DNA of 30,567 nt from Okeania sp034190295 (GTDB lineage Bacteria > Cyanobacteriota > Cyanobacteriia > Cyanobacteriales > Microcoleaceae): assembly GCA_034190295.1 (NCBI GenBank), contig JAXHSW010000106.1, positions 1-30,567 on the forward strand, written 5' to 3'. Made by a program: the position numbers and the translations under genes. Under the pieces are notes generated by a model. It did no database searches, had not been told where the DNA came from, and saw only the letters and a list, made by a program, of their open reading frames with translations. Shown here piece by piece: positions 1-7,733 of this stretch (positions are counted from its first letter, which is position 1; the number at the start of each line of letters is the position of its first letter).

Positions 1-34
1 GGAGTAGGGGAGTAGGGGAGTAGGGGAGTAGTAA
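1..34. repeat. Short tandem repeat, 8-bp unit AGTAGGGG
   Basis: The window opens inside three copies of AGTAGGGG plus a partial fourth. It is a G-rich short tandem repeat of the kind common between genes in filamentous cyanobacteria. It may extend beyond the window. Confidence 0.85.
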
Positions 35-318
35 AAATAATAATAAATAATAATTAATATTAAATCGGCTCAAATTAGCAAAAAAATTATTAGGATAGTT
101 TAATTACTTAATAACTGAAGTGTTGTCTAAGTATAGCATTACTTTTGGTAATTAGTATAAAAGAAGAAAAAAAAATCCCTTTTGCGTCAATCCTATCCTT
201 CAAAAGAAGAGGTAATTGTTAAATGAATTATTAATCATTAATGATTAATTTTTGAATACTTATCAAATACAAACACTATATTTTAAACCTCTTTATTTGG
301 TAATTTACTCTTGAAAAT
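35..318. other. AT-rich spacer with a dispersed-repeat fragment
   Basis: No gene is visible. Positions about 165-225 carry a poly-purine run, then GCGTCAATCCT and AAGAGGTAATTGTT, the same string order as the two insertions in the tnpB relic near 10870-10930 and 11270-11325. A perfect inverted repeat, ATTAATCATTAATGATTAAT, follows near 230-250. This looks like a fragment or a whole short MITE-like element upstream of the CCB-like gene. Confidence 0.5.
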
Positions 319-987
319 ATGACTAAATCAGACCAAAATCAAGTCTTACGAATGCTACCTATAATAGTAGGAGGATTAGGTGGAACTTTGCTCATGGTTA
401 ATAGATTTTTCACCCCTAATCTTTTAGCTTCCCAAGCTCGTTCTGATGTAGTAGGAGTAATTTTAAGTGCTTTTTTGATTTTAACTGGTTTACTTTGGCA
501 ACAGATACAACCACGTTCTCCTGATACTGTTGAATTAATTGGTGAATTAGGATTTGAACTATTGCCAGAATTATCAGAAAGAGCAAAAAATGAACTTGCC
601 TGGGCTTCTAGTTTATTATTAACTAATACAGTTACTAAAACTATTATTATTTGGTATCAAAATAAAGTCTTATTAAAAAGAGGAATTTTACCATCTCACT
701 CACAAGTAGAACCGGGAGCTATTTTCAAGCAAGTTTTGAATAAACAAAAACCTATTTATTTAGTAGATTTAAAAGTTTATCCAGGTCGTATTGAATTTAA
801 TTATTTACCAGAAAATACTCAAGGTGTCATTTGTCAACCTATTGGTAAGAATGGTGTAATAATTTTAGGTGCAAATTCCCCTCGCAGTTATACTAAACAA
901 GATGAAAATTGGATTTCAGGAATAGCAGATAAATTGACAGATACTTTATCGAGAGAAGTTACCCTGAGTTTAGGCAATAGTGAATAG
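319..987 (+). CDS. Cofactor assembly of complex C subunit B (CCB2/CCB4-like)
   Basis: This 222-residue protein resembles the cyanobacterial and plastid CCB2/CCB4 family, which helps attach haem c(i) covalently to cytochrome b6 of the cytochrome b6f complex in the thylakoid membrane. Two hydrophobic segments lie near the N-terminus (about residues 11-30 and 44-61), followed by a soluble domain with an L-P-E-L-S-E-R helix and a C-terminal GAF-like part containing the GVICQPIGKNGVIILGANSPR stretch. That order matches the family. The ATG at 319 sits after a long AT-rich leader with no strong ribosome site. No partner b6f assembly gene is adjacent. The family call comes from recalled sequence character, not a search. 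Confidence 0.8.
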   Translation: MTKSDQNQVLRMLPIIVGGLGGTLLMVNRFFTPNLLASQARSDVVGVILSAFLILTGLLWQQIQPRSPDTVELIGELGFELLPELSERAKNELAWASSLLLTNTVTKTIIIWYQNKVLLKRGILPSHSQVEPGAIFKQVLNKQKPIYLVDLKVYPGRIEFNYLPENTQGVICQPIGKNGVIILGANSPRSYTKQDENWISGIADKLTDTLSREVTLSLGNSE

Positions 988-1385
988 GAAACAGGCAGGG
1001 TCATTTCATTGTAGATTTTGGCAATGAATTTATTGCTTTTTAGACAGCGAAAGATAAATTTCCTGAAGCTTGAAATAACATGGTTTCCTAAATACATAAA
1101 ATAGTAAGTTTGGTACAGTTTAGAATGAAACAGCCCTGGGAAACAGGGCATGATTTTGATTGTTATCTGAAATATTAAACTATTTTTTTTCAGTCTCTTG
1201 TTCAAACAGCACTATAAAGCTATTAGGTAGATCGATAAAAATATTTGTAGTATTGACTAATCGTAAATAATTTCTATGTTTATGAATTCTTCCTAGTGAA
1301 TATTACCTGGTGAATATTAAATAAACTCTGTTCAGTTACTCATAAACAAATTTCAAGATACAAGTTAATTATTTTTGATTTTAAT
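988..1385. other. Intergenic spacer, no gene seen
   Basis: About 400 bp between the CCB-like and DUF456 genes. A short open frame on the minus strand overlaps the upstream gene's end and has no recognisable features, so I treat it as chance. GAAACAG occurs at 989-995 and again, with a GGG before it, near 1140, as short local repetition. Confidence 0.6.
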
Positions 1386-1916
1386 ATGGTAATTATTTAT
1401 TGGTTTCTTATAATAGTTATGTTGGTCGGTGTTGCTGGTGCTGTAATTCCAGGTTTGCCCGGTTCTAGTTTGATTTTAGCAGCGATTTTAGTTTGGAGCT
1501 TTATTCAAAATTTTACTGGGGTGGGTTGGGCGTTAGGAATGGCGATCGCTGTTCTGGTTTTGAGTACTTTAATAGATTTTCTCGCGACTTATTGGGGAGC
1601 AAAACAGTCTGGTGCTAGTAAATGGGGACAAATAGGCTGTTTCGTTGGTCTGGCATTAGGTTTTTTTGGTCTCTTACCAGCTTTACCATTTGGCGGACCT
1701 TTATTAGGGATGTTGATTGGACCTTTTTTAGGAGCAGTTGTTGGAGAATTTTTATATCGGAAAAATTTAGAGTTTGCTCAGAGGGCTAAATTATCTGTAA
1801 AAGCTGGAATAGGTATTGTGGTCGGCACAGTTGTGGGAAATATAATTCAAGGAATTTTAGCGATCGCTACTGTAATAGTTTTTCTTATTTCAACTTGGCC
1901 GACCGTTAACAGTTAG
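1386..1916 (+). CDS. DUF456 family integral membrane protein
   Basis: This 176-residue protein is almost wholly hydrophobic and glycine-rich. About four to five membrane segments are visible, near residues 3-22, 28-40, 46-66, 80-115 and 140-170. The N-terminal GVAGAVIPGLPGSSLILAA and the central GLLPALPFGGPLLGMLIGPFLGAVVGE are typical of DUF456 proteins, small bacterial membrane proteins with glycine-zipper character and no settled function. A single charged loop, about residues 124-136 (YRKNLEFAQRAK), separates the last two helical regions. It starts at ATG 1386 and stands alone. Confidence 0.85.
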   Translation: MVIIYWFLIIVMLVGVAGAVIPGLPGSSLILAAILVWSFIQNFTGVGWALGMAIAVLVLSTLIDFLATYWGAKQSGASKWGQIGCFVGLALGFFGLLPALPFGGPLLGMLIGPFLGAVVGEFLYRKNLEFAQRAKLSVKAGIGIVVGTVVGNIIQGILAIATVIVFLISTWPTVNS

Positions 1917-1944
1917 TGGTTAACTAGGTATTAGCTTTTAGCAT

Positions 1945-1978
1945 TTGGGTACCGGAATGCTCCGCAAACAACTTGGGT
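1945..1978 (-). repeat. Dispersed repeat copy (GTTTGCGGAGCATTCCGG)
   Basis: Read on the minus strand, 1958-1975 gives GTTTGCGGAGCATTCCGG, which is also at 30358-30375 on the plus strand. There it continues as AATGGAAAAGCTT. A related tail, GCATTCCGGAACGGAAAAGC, is at about 14638-14657. A degenerate relative is near 28110. It is a short dispersed element. Confidence 0.6.
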
Positions 1979-2031
1979 AAAACATCCCCTTCTAAAAATT
2001 TACTGCTGAGTGCTGAGTGCTGACCGCTTTT

Positions 2032-2457
2032 TTAAAAAGAATACACTCTACCAGTAGGAGAAATATAAACTGATTTATGGTCAGTTGCTTCTGAACCGGG
2101 TTTAACTCTAACTGTAACTGTATTACCCTCTGCACTATATTCATAAGTAAGTAAACTGTCGTTATATATGTTTACTGTGCCATAACCGTCAGGTATACTT
2201 TGCAAGTCAACTCTGATATTTTTACTTCTTCCTGCGGGCAAAATTCTTTCTACTTCTGGAAGTAAGTTATAGTTGAGAGCTTTTCCAGTCTGATTTAAAA
2301 TCTTTAGTATAATTGGTTGTTTTGAATCTGCTGCTTGAGCTTCTGGTTGCCAATATCCAGGTGCATAAGTAGGAGCATTTTGAGATAAAACTTCTGTCGG
2401 ATAAGTTATTAAGCTTGAAGTTATTAATAATGTTGTGATTAGAGCAAATTTTTTCAT
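2032..2457 (-). CDS. Hypothetical secreted protein
   Basis: I do not recognise this 141-residue protein. It starts MKKFALITTLLITSSLITYP, a clear signal peptide with two lysines and a hydrophobic core, with probable cleavage around residues 25-27 (VLSQ/NA). The mature part of about 115 residues looks like a small beta-rich domain: ILKILNQTGKALNYNLLP, then an ILPAGRSKNIRV turn, then alternating beta-like segments ending VYISPTGRVYSF. There are no cysteines, so it is not a lipoprotein. It is probably periplasmic or extracellular. It is convergent with the DUF456 gene and separated from rfbB by over 500 bp, so it is likely transcribed alone. Confidence 0.7.
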   Translation of the reverse strand: MKKFALITTLLITSSLITYPTEVLSQNAPTYAPGYWQPEAQAADSKQPIILKILNQTGKALNYNLLPEVERILPAGRSKNIRVDLQSIPDGYGTVNIYNDSLLTYEYSAEGNTVTVRVKPGSEATDHKSVYISPTGRVYSF

Positions 2458-3020
2458 TTTTCCTCTTGTTGTACTTTACAAAAAAAGCTAATACTTAATA
2501 CTCCACAATTTTTGCTTCGGTTATTTCTGAGGTAATCTTAACATCAATTTTTAAGATGCTAAGGTACGGTTTAAAAAATATTTCTGTTACCAGAGCGAGT
2601 ATTCCCTAAATTCTTAAAACGTTGTACCTCCAAGACTCGAAAACTGCTAGACATCATAAATAATTGTGCCAAATAAATTTTCTAGTTGAAATTGCCAAAA
2701 GGGGAACGGCAGAATATGTAATTAATTTTTTCTCAATACTTAGCAATCTTAAATTATCCATCAAACATCGAGAACTTTATAGATCAAAAATTTGAAAGTC
2801 TTATCTTCTGTTCCTATTTGCCTAGTTCTCTAGTTCCTAATTACCAGAATTTTTATGTACAACTTAAATAGAACTTCTATCAAAGTAGTAACCTCAAAAC
2901 TCTACAACTAACTAATTGAGAATTAGGATAGTGATTAGAAAAGACTACTTGCAGAAAATAGAAGAGCTAGTAGCTAATAATCAAAAAAATATTACTAATT
3001 ACCAATTGCCAATTCCTAAT
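2458..3020. other. Intergenic spacer, no gene seen
   Basis: About 560 bp between two minus-strand genes. I find no long open frame, tRNA or clear repeat array. Towards rfbB it becomes AT-rich, with short CTAATTACCA strings typical of cyanobacterial spacers. Confidence 0.55.
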
Positions 3021-4094
3021 TTAAGAACTTGCATAAACTTTCTGATAATAAGCTTGATATTCTTCAGATAATAATGGCTCCCACCAATTTCGGTTATTCA
3101 AAAACCAATCTACAGTCTGACGTAACCCCTCTTCAACAGTTACTGAAGGTTGCCAACCTAACTCAGTTTTAATCTTTGTCGCATCAATAGCATAACGTCG
3201 GTCATGTCCTGGTCTATCCTTAACAAAAGTAATTAACTTTTCACAAGGTTGCACAGGTAAATCTTTTGCTAATTCATCCATAATTTGACACAACATTCGC
3301 ACCAAATCAATATTTTTTACCTCATTATTTCCACCAATATTATAAGTTTCTCCAGGTTTACCTTTGTGAATTACCGTATCTAATGCCCGACAATGATCTA
3401 TCACATACAACCAATCTCTAATATTTTGCCCATCACCATAAACTGGCAATTGTTTTCCTAATAACATATTGATGCACATCAGAGGAATTAACTTCTCAGG
3501 AAAATGATATGGTCCGTAGTTATTAGAACAATTAGTAATAACTGTCGGGATACCATAAGTATGATAATAAGCTCTAGCCAGATGGTCACTTCCTGCTTTC
3601 GATGCAGAATAGGGACTATTTGGCGCATAAGGTGTGGTTTCTGTAAAAGCAGAATCTTCTGAAGCTAAACTACCGTAAACTTCATCGGTCGAAACATGGA
3701 GAAATATACAGCTCCGGTCTGGATTTTGAGAAAGAGTAGAATAATGACTTCTGAACGCCTCTAACAAAGTAAAAGTACCCACAACATTAGTTTGCACAAA
3801 AGCTGCGGGGCCAAGAATAGACCGATCCACATGAGATTCTGCTGCAAAATGGGCTACTGTATCTATATCCTCTTCCTGGAGTAACCTATCTACTAACGAG
3901 CGATCGCAAATATCTCCCTGGACAAAACGGAAATTTGGCAACTCTAGTAAATCAGCTAAAGTCTCCTTATTACCAGCGTAAGTTAGAGCATCCAATACAA
4001 CTACTCGATCGTTAGGATAGGTTTCACACCAATAATGGACAAAGTTAGAACCAATAAACCCAGCACCCCCAGTTACCAGTAATCTACTTTCCAT
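3021..4094 (-). CDS. rfbB: dTDP-glucose 4,6-dehydratase
   Basis: This 357-residue enzyme converts dTDP-glucose to dTDP-4-keto-6-deoxyglucose with bound NAD, the second step towards dTDP-rhamnose and other deoxysugars of surface polysaccharide. It is an extended short-chain dehydrogenase. The NAD-binding glycine motif TGGAGFIG is at residues 8-15, FAAESHVDRS at 83-92, the catalytic STDEVYG at 135-141 and YSASK at 162-166. The NCSNNYGPYHFPEKLIP block (188-204), GDGQNIRDWLYV and DRPGHDRRYAID are RmlB hallmarks. Length and motifs are complete. The other rml genes are not in the window. CapA on the opposite strand starts about 170 bp away, so the two are divergently transcribed. Confidence 0.96.
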   Translation of the reverse strand: MESRLLVTGGAGFIGSNFVHYWCETYPNDRVVVLDALTYAGNKETLADLLELPNFRFVQGDICDRSLVDRLLQEEDIDTVAHFAAESHVDRSILGPAAFVQTNVVGTFTLLEAFRSHYSTLSQNPDRSCIFLHVSTDEVYGSLASEDSAFTETTPYAPNSPYSASKAGSDHLARAYYHTYGIPTVITNCSNNYGPYHFPEKLIPLMCINMLLGKQLPVYGDGQNIRDWLYVIDHCRALDTVIHKGKPGETYNIGGNNEVKNIDLVRMLCQIMDELAKDLPVQPCEKLITFVKDRPGHDRRYAIDATKIKTELGWQPSVTVEEGLRQTVDWFLNNRNWWEPLLSEEYQAYYQKVYASS

Positions 4095-4189
4095 AATTCT
4101 TATCTCCTGAGAGCTTCTAATTCCAATTAAGTATCTATGCTAGATTAATTTAACATTTATTTGTCAATGCTTTGATATTTATTCAGCAA

Positions 4190-4232
4190 GCCCTAATTAT
4201 TAATTATTCATTATTAATTATTAATTGTTGAA
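4190..4232 (+). repeat. AT-rich dispersed-repeat end
   Basis: Tandem ATTAATTATT strings end in ATTAATTGTTGAA, the same right end as the insertions at 10734-10967 and 11237-11505. It lies in the divergent promoter region between rfbB and the CapA-type gene and so may affect expression of either. Confidence 0.5.
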
Positions 4233-4266
4233 CCTAGCTTATATTTTCGGTGTAAGGATAATAATT

Positions 4267-6099
4267 GTGAGTAAACAAGAAATTTTAAAACGAGCAAAAC
4301 AAGGAGACCCTCAAGCGATCGCTTTTCTCGTCAATCAAGCATTAACAACTATCGGAGTTAAAGCTAGGGTTAGTATTCAAAAAAATAATCTGCATCTTCT
4401 ACTAGAAAGCTCTCAAATTCCAGATCGCCAAGCTTGTATTAGAGTAATTCATCAAGGAATGCAGCGCCTCAACGCATCATCAATTGATTTTGTCAATCTT
4501 TACGGACGAAGATTAGGTAACACCATCCCTGAGTGGACAGAAGTTATTGAATTATACAGACCTAGTATATATCATCCAGCCGGAGTAGGGACAATTTGGT
4601 GGCAGTCAGAAAATACAAACTCTTCCCAAGAATCTCTTGAACCTACTCTACCTTCCCTATTTCAACAGGTGGAATTAAATGCTCCAGAAATAGTTAAGAC
4701 CAACTCAGAGATAATTAAAAGTAAAGATAAAAATGTAGATTTTTCTCCAGTTAATCTCAAGCGACCTGTGAGAAAAAGAAATAATCGTTCTAGGGCAAAA
4801 AAAATCTTTTCTTCCTATAATACTTCTTGGCAATTTTTACCTCAGAAAAATCAAGCTCTTTGGCTATTAGTAAGTACTATTGGCATAGCATTAATTCCTG
4901 TATCAAATTTAGTTTTCAATTCTCATAATTACAAGCTACCTGGAATTATTTCAAATATTTCTCGACCGCAACAAAGACCTCAACAAAACTCTTCAACAGT
5001 AGAATTTAGTCAGTCGGAAGTACCAACAGTAGCTACTCCTCAAATTGTACAAACTCAAAATCAAATTAATTTATCAGAGGTTTCTGAGTTTGTTTTATCA
5101 TCTATTAAATCTCCAATTAATCCTGATACTAGAATTACTATTAAAGCAGTGGGGGATATTATCCCCGGTACTAATTATCCTAAGAATAAATTACACCCTA
5201 AAAAACAAAAGTTATTTGCATCAGTAAAACCTTTGCTACAAGATGCAGATATTGTTTTTGGAAATTTTGAAAGTACCTTAACGAGTTATCCAAGAAGTGG
5301 CAAAAAAATGGGGAGTGGTAGAGTGTTTGCCTTTAGAACACCACCGAATTATAGATATTTGTTGAAAGATGCTGGTTTTGATGTATTGAGTGTGGCGAAT
5401 AATCATTCTTTCGATTTTTTAAAGCAAGGATTTGAAGATACAATTGCCAATATTCAAAATGTTGGAATGCAAGCTGTGGGGAAAAAGGGAGAAATTGTTT
5501 ATCGTCAAGTGAAAGGGATTAATATAGCGTTTATTGCTTTTAGTAATTATAGTTATCATAATTCTATGCTTGACTTAGAATCTGCGAAAAAACTTGTGCA
5601 AGAAGCAGATGAAAATGCAGATATTATTGTTATTTCTATTCATGCAGGTGCAGAGGGAACTAGGGCATTAAGAATTAAGAATAAGACTGAATATTTTTTT
5701 GGTGAAAATCGAGGTAATAAAATTTTATTTTCCCATACATTAATAGATGAAGGTGCAGATTTAGTGTTGGCTCATGGTCCTCATGTGCCTAGAGCAATGG
5801 AAGTTTATCAAGGGAAATTAATCGCTTATTCTCTTGGTAATTTTATGGGATATCGTACTTTGTCTAGTAAAGCTCAGTTAGGATACTCCTTAGTATTAGA
5901 AGTAGATATTAATCCTAGAGGGGATTTCGTTTCGGGTAAAATTTTGCCTGTTCATTTGAATAGTAAAGGCATTCCTTATCCTGATAAATATGGTCGGAGT
6001 ATTAAGTTAATTAGGCAGCTTACAAAAAAAGATTTTCCGAAGACAATGTTAGAAATTGATGGCGAAGGAAATATGACAATTAATAAGGAAGAGAGTTGA
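4267..6099 (+). CDS. Membrane-anchored CapA/PGA_cap family protein
   Basis: The protein has 610 residues from GTG 4267, chosen over TTG 4225 because AAGGA lies 8 bp before the GTG and SKQEILKRAKQGDPQAIA is a normal start for this N-terminal domain. The order is: a cyanobacterial N-terminal domain (about 1-100, QGDPQAIAFLVNQAL), a basic linker, one membrane segment at about 197-217 (WLLVSTIGIALIPVSNLVF), a Gln/Ser/Pro-rich spacer, and a CapA-type metallophosphoesterase-like domain from about 290 to 585. Visible CapA motifs are TIKAVGDIIPG, DIVFGNFESTL, SVANNHSFDF, VISIHAGAEG, LVLAHGPHVPRAMEV and YSLGNFM. Relatives act in poly-gamma-glutamate or capsule synthesis, but the substrate here is unknown. 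A large extracytoplasmic catalytic domain tethered to the membrane is likely. The divergent rfbB also concerns surface glycan. Confidence 0.88.
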   Translation: MSKQEILKRAKQGDPQAIAFLVNQALTTIGVKARVSIQKNNLHLLLESSQIPDRQACIRVIHQGMQRLNASSIDFVNLYGRRLGNTIPEWTEVIELYRPSIYHPAGVGTIWWQSENTNSSQESLEPTLPSLFQQVELNAPEIVKTNSEIIKSKDKNVDFSPVNLKRPVRKRNNRSRAKKIFSSYNTSWQFLPQKNQALWLLVSTIGIALIPVSNLVFNSHNYKLPGIISNISRPQQRPQQNSSTVEFSQSEVPTVATPQIVQTQNQINLSEVSEFVLSSIKSPINPDTRITIKAVGDIIPGTNYPKNKLHPKKQKLFASVKPLLQDADIVFGNFESTLTSYPRSGKKMGSGRVFAFRTPPNYRYLLKDAGFDVLSVANNHSFDFLKQGFEDTIANIQNVGMQAVGKKGEIVYRQVKGINIAFIAFSNYSYHNSMLDLESAKKLVQEADENADIIVISIHAGAEGTRALRIKNKTEYFFGENRGNKILFSHTLIDEGADLVLAHGPHVPRAMEVYQGKLIAYSLGNFMGYRTLSSKAQLGYSLVLEVDINPRGDFVSGKILPVHLNSKGIPYPDKYGRSIKLIRQLTKKDFPKTMLEIDGEGNMTINKEES

Positions 6100-6400
6100 G
6101 ATTTTATATTAAGAAGGAAGAGTGGCTCACACAGATTATGGCACGGATACACGGATAGGTCAGGGAGTGGGGGAGTGGGTAGGAACGTTGCATGCAACGT
6201 CCTTACAGGGAGGAGCGGAGAATAAAATTTAATTAGGAAGTAGTCGGATATATTTGTCCCTTAATTTTTCTGCAATTATTATGCATAAAATGCTAACTTT
6301 TTGAGGATTTTGGACTGAAAACCAAGCACTTTTTTCAACCAAAAAAAGGCTTTAGCCAATATCAGTCAATGCTTTGAGATTTTATCAGTCAGTCTTAATA
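6100..6400. other. Spacer with degenerate repeats and a palindrome
   Basis: No gene. 6128-6157 carries a degenerate copy of the ACAAGGATT...CCACGGATACAGGGATG unit that fills 20085-21778. A G-rich GGGAGTGGG stretch follows, then the palindrome at 6179-6206. The rest is AT-rich and leads into the 86-bp array. Confidence 0.55.
6179..6206. repeat. Palindrome centred on TTGCATGCAA
   Basis: ACGTTGCATGCAACGT at 6185-6200 is a perfect 16-bp palindrome, with imperfectly matching GTAGGA/CCTTAC arms outside it. Similar GTAGGGGCGTTGCATGCAACGCCCCTAC-like palindromes are dispersed in many cyanobacterial genomes. I take it as a mobile or dispersed palindrome, with no assigned role. Confidence 0.7.
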
Positions 6401-6786
6401 GAATCAAATTTCCATTTCTGATTTAACTCTGTTGCGATATACGCAATAGGAATTTTGACTTATAAAACCCTGGTGAAGTTTTAATTGAATCAAATTTTTA
6501 TTTCTGATTTCTCTCTGTTGCGATATACGCAATAGGAATTTTGACTTATAAAACCCTGGTGAAGTTTTAATTGAATCAAATTTTTATTTCTGATTTTTCT
6601 CTGTTGCGATATACGCAATAGGAATTTTGACTTATAAAACCCTGGTGAAGTTTTAATTGAATCAAATTTTTATTTCTGATTTTTCTCTGTTGCGACATAC
6701 GCAATAGGAATTTTGACTTATAAAACCCTGGTGAAGTTTTAATTGAATCAAATTTTTATTTCTGATTTTTCTCTGTTGCGACATAC
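6401..6786. repeat. Tandem array of an 86-bp repeat, cut by the gap
   Basis: Units start at 6401, 6487, 6573, 6659 and 6745, exactly 86 bp apart, and the fifth is cut by the Ns. Each begins GAATCAAATTT, contains TTGCGATATACGCAA (an inverted repeat TTGCG/CGCAA with a 5-base spacer; TTGCGACATACGCAA in the last two units) and ends CCCTGGTGAAGTTTTAATT. The first unit is more diverged at its left edge, as expected for an array boundary. No open reading frame is conserved through the units. Confidence 0.95.
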
Positions 6787-6886
6787 NNNNNNNNNNNNNN
6801 NNNNNNNNNNNNNNNNNNNNNNNNNNNNNNNNNNNNNNNNNNNNNNNNNNNNNNNNNNNNNNNNNNNNNNNNNNNNNNNNNNNNNN
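6787..6886. other. Assembly gap, 100 Ns
   Basis: Exactly 100 unknown bases, the usual placeholder for a gap of unknown size. It lies inside the 86-bp array on one side and in a truncated duplicated gene tail on the other, so the missing DNA probably holds more repeat units. Confidence 0.98.
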
Positions 6887-7021
6887 TCAATAGTTTCCAT
6901 CCCCTGAATAATTTTGATAGTTTCGAGAGTAACAGTACAAACTTTTAATAGTAAGTCAATAACTGTTTGTTGATATTCAGCAAAATCATAGGTATTCAAT
7001 TTTTCGGCGATGGTTTTGTAT
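6887..7021 (-). pseudogene. Duplicated C-terminal tail of the ISP-like gene
   Basis: On the minus strand this reads YKTIAEKLNTYDFAEYQQTV followed by IDLLLKVCTV and then ETIKIIQGMETI. This parallels the last roughly 45 residues of the neighbouring gene (KTIAEKFNTYSFADYKETV ... METIEEV at 7116-7260). The similarity begins abruptly near 7021 and runs into the gap. The two copies differ at many positions, so the duplication is not recent. It is most likely a remnant of a paralogous neighbour or of an old recombination. It has no start of its own and is unlikely to be expressed. Confidence 0.8.
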
Positions 7022-7115
7022 GAGTGAGAAGAGAGAGTCGGGGATGAATTGAAATATCTACTCTTTTTCTGAGACTAGGAGAAAAATTTAGAGACCAAAG
7101 CTTCAGGTTGACTAT

Positions 7116-7733
7116 TTATACTTCTTCAATAGTTTCCATCTTCTGAATAATTTTGATTGTTTCGACACTAACAGTACAAACTTTTTGTAATAGGTCAATG
7201 ACGGTTTCTTTATAGTCAGCAAAACTATAGGTATTAAATTTTTCGGCGATGGTTTTGTCTCTGGGTTTCTTTTCTTTGTATTGGTCTAATACCCATTCCA
7301 AAGCACTGCGGTTTCCGAGGCGATATTCCCAGGCAATTTTGGGAATTTTTTCTAATGTGGTGAGGGTATCTATTAATATTTTGTCTTGAGTTTTGTCTGC
7401 TTTAAGTTTTGGTTTGGGAATGGGTTGGTTGTCGGTGGTTGGTAAGTCGATGCGGGTTAATGGAAAAGGTTTAATAGTTTCATAGTTGATGTGTAATTCC
7501 ATTAATTTTTTTCCCCATTTTACCCACTGTTGGAAATTTTCATAGAAGGGGAGGCGGGGAAATTCTCGTTTGAGGTTTTGTTCATATTTTTGGCGATAGG
7601 TGGGATGGTGTAAAACGGCGTAGGTGTAGTGGAAAATGTCTAGTTTTTTAATTTTTTTATTGTTGTAATGAGTTTGGAATTTTTGGAGACCCCAGTCGGT
7701 AATATTTTCGTGGCAGTTTCCATTTTCATCGTA
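7116..7733 (-). pseudogene. Detached C-terminal part of the ISP-like methylase
   Basis: This continues the upstream gene in the same frame after the TAA at 7736-7734. It reads YDENGNCHENITDWGLQKFQ, then HYTYAVLHHPTYRQKYEQNL, PFYENFQQWVKWGKKLMELH, IPKIAWEYRLGNRSALEWVL and a final KIIQKMETIEEV. This is the usual C-terminus of type ISP-like restriction-modification proteins, part of the target-recognition and coupler region. An internal ATG at 7502 could start a 128-residue peptide, but there is no evidence for a separate function. No frameshift is needed to rejoin it, because 7736 and 7502 differ by 78 codons. The only lesion is the stop codon. Confidence 0.85.

Noticed and set aside
888..1205. 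Minus-strand open frame of 105 codons
   Set aside because: It overlaps the CCB-like gene's end, has no recognisable domain, and has ordinary AT-rich chance composition.
6401..6786. Possible CRISPR array in the 86-bp repeats
   Set aside because: The whole 86-bp period is conserved, so there are no variable spacers.
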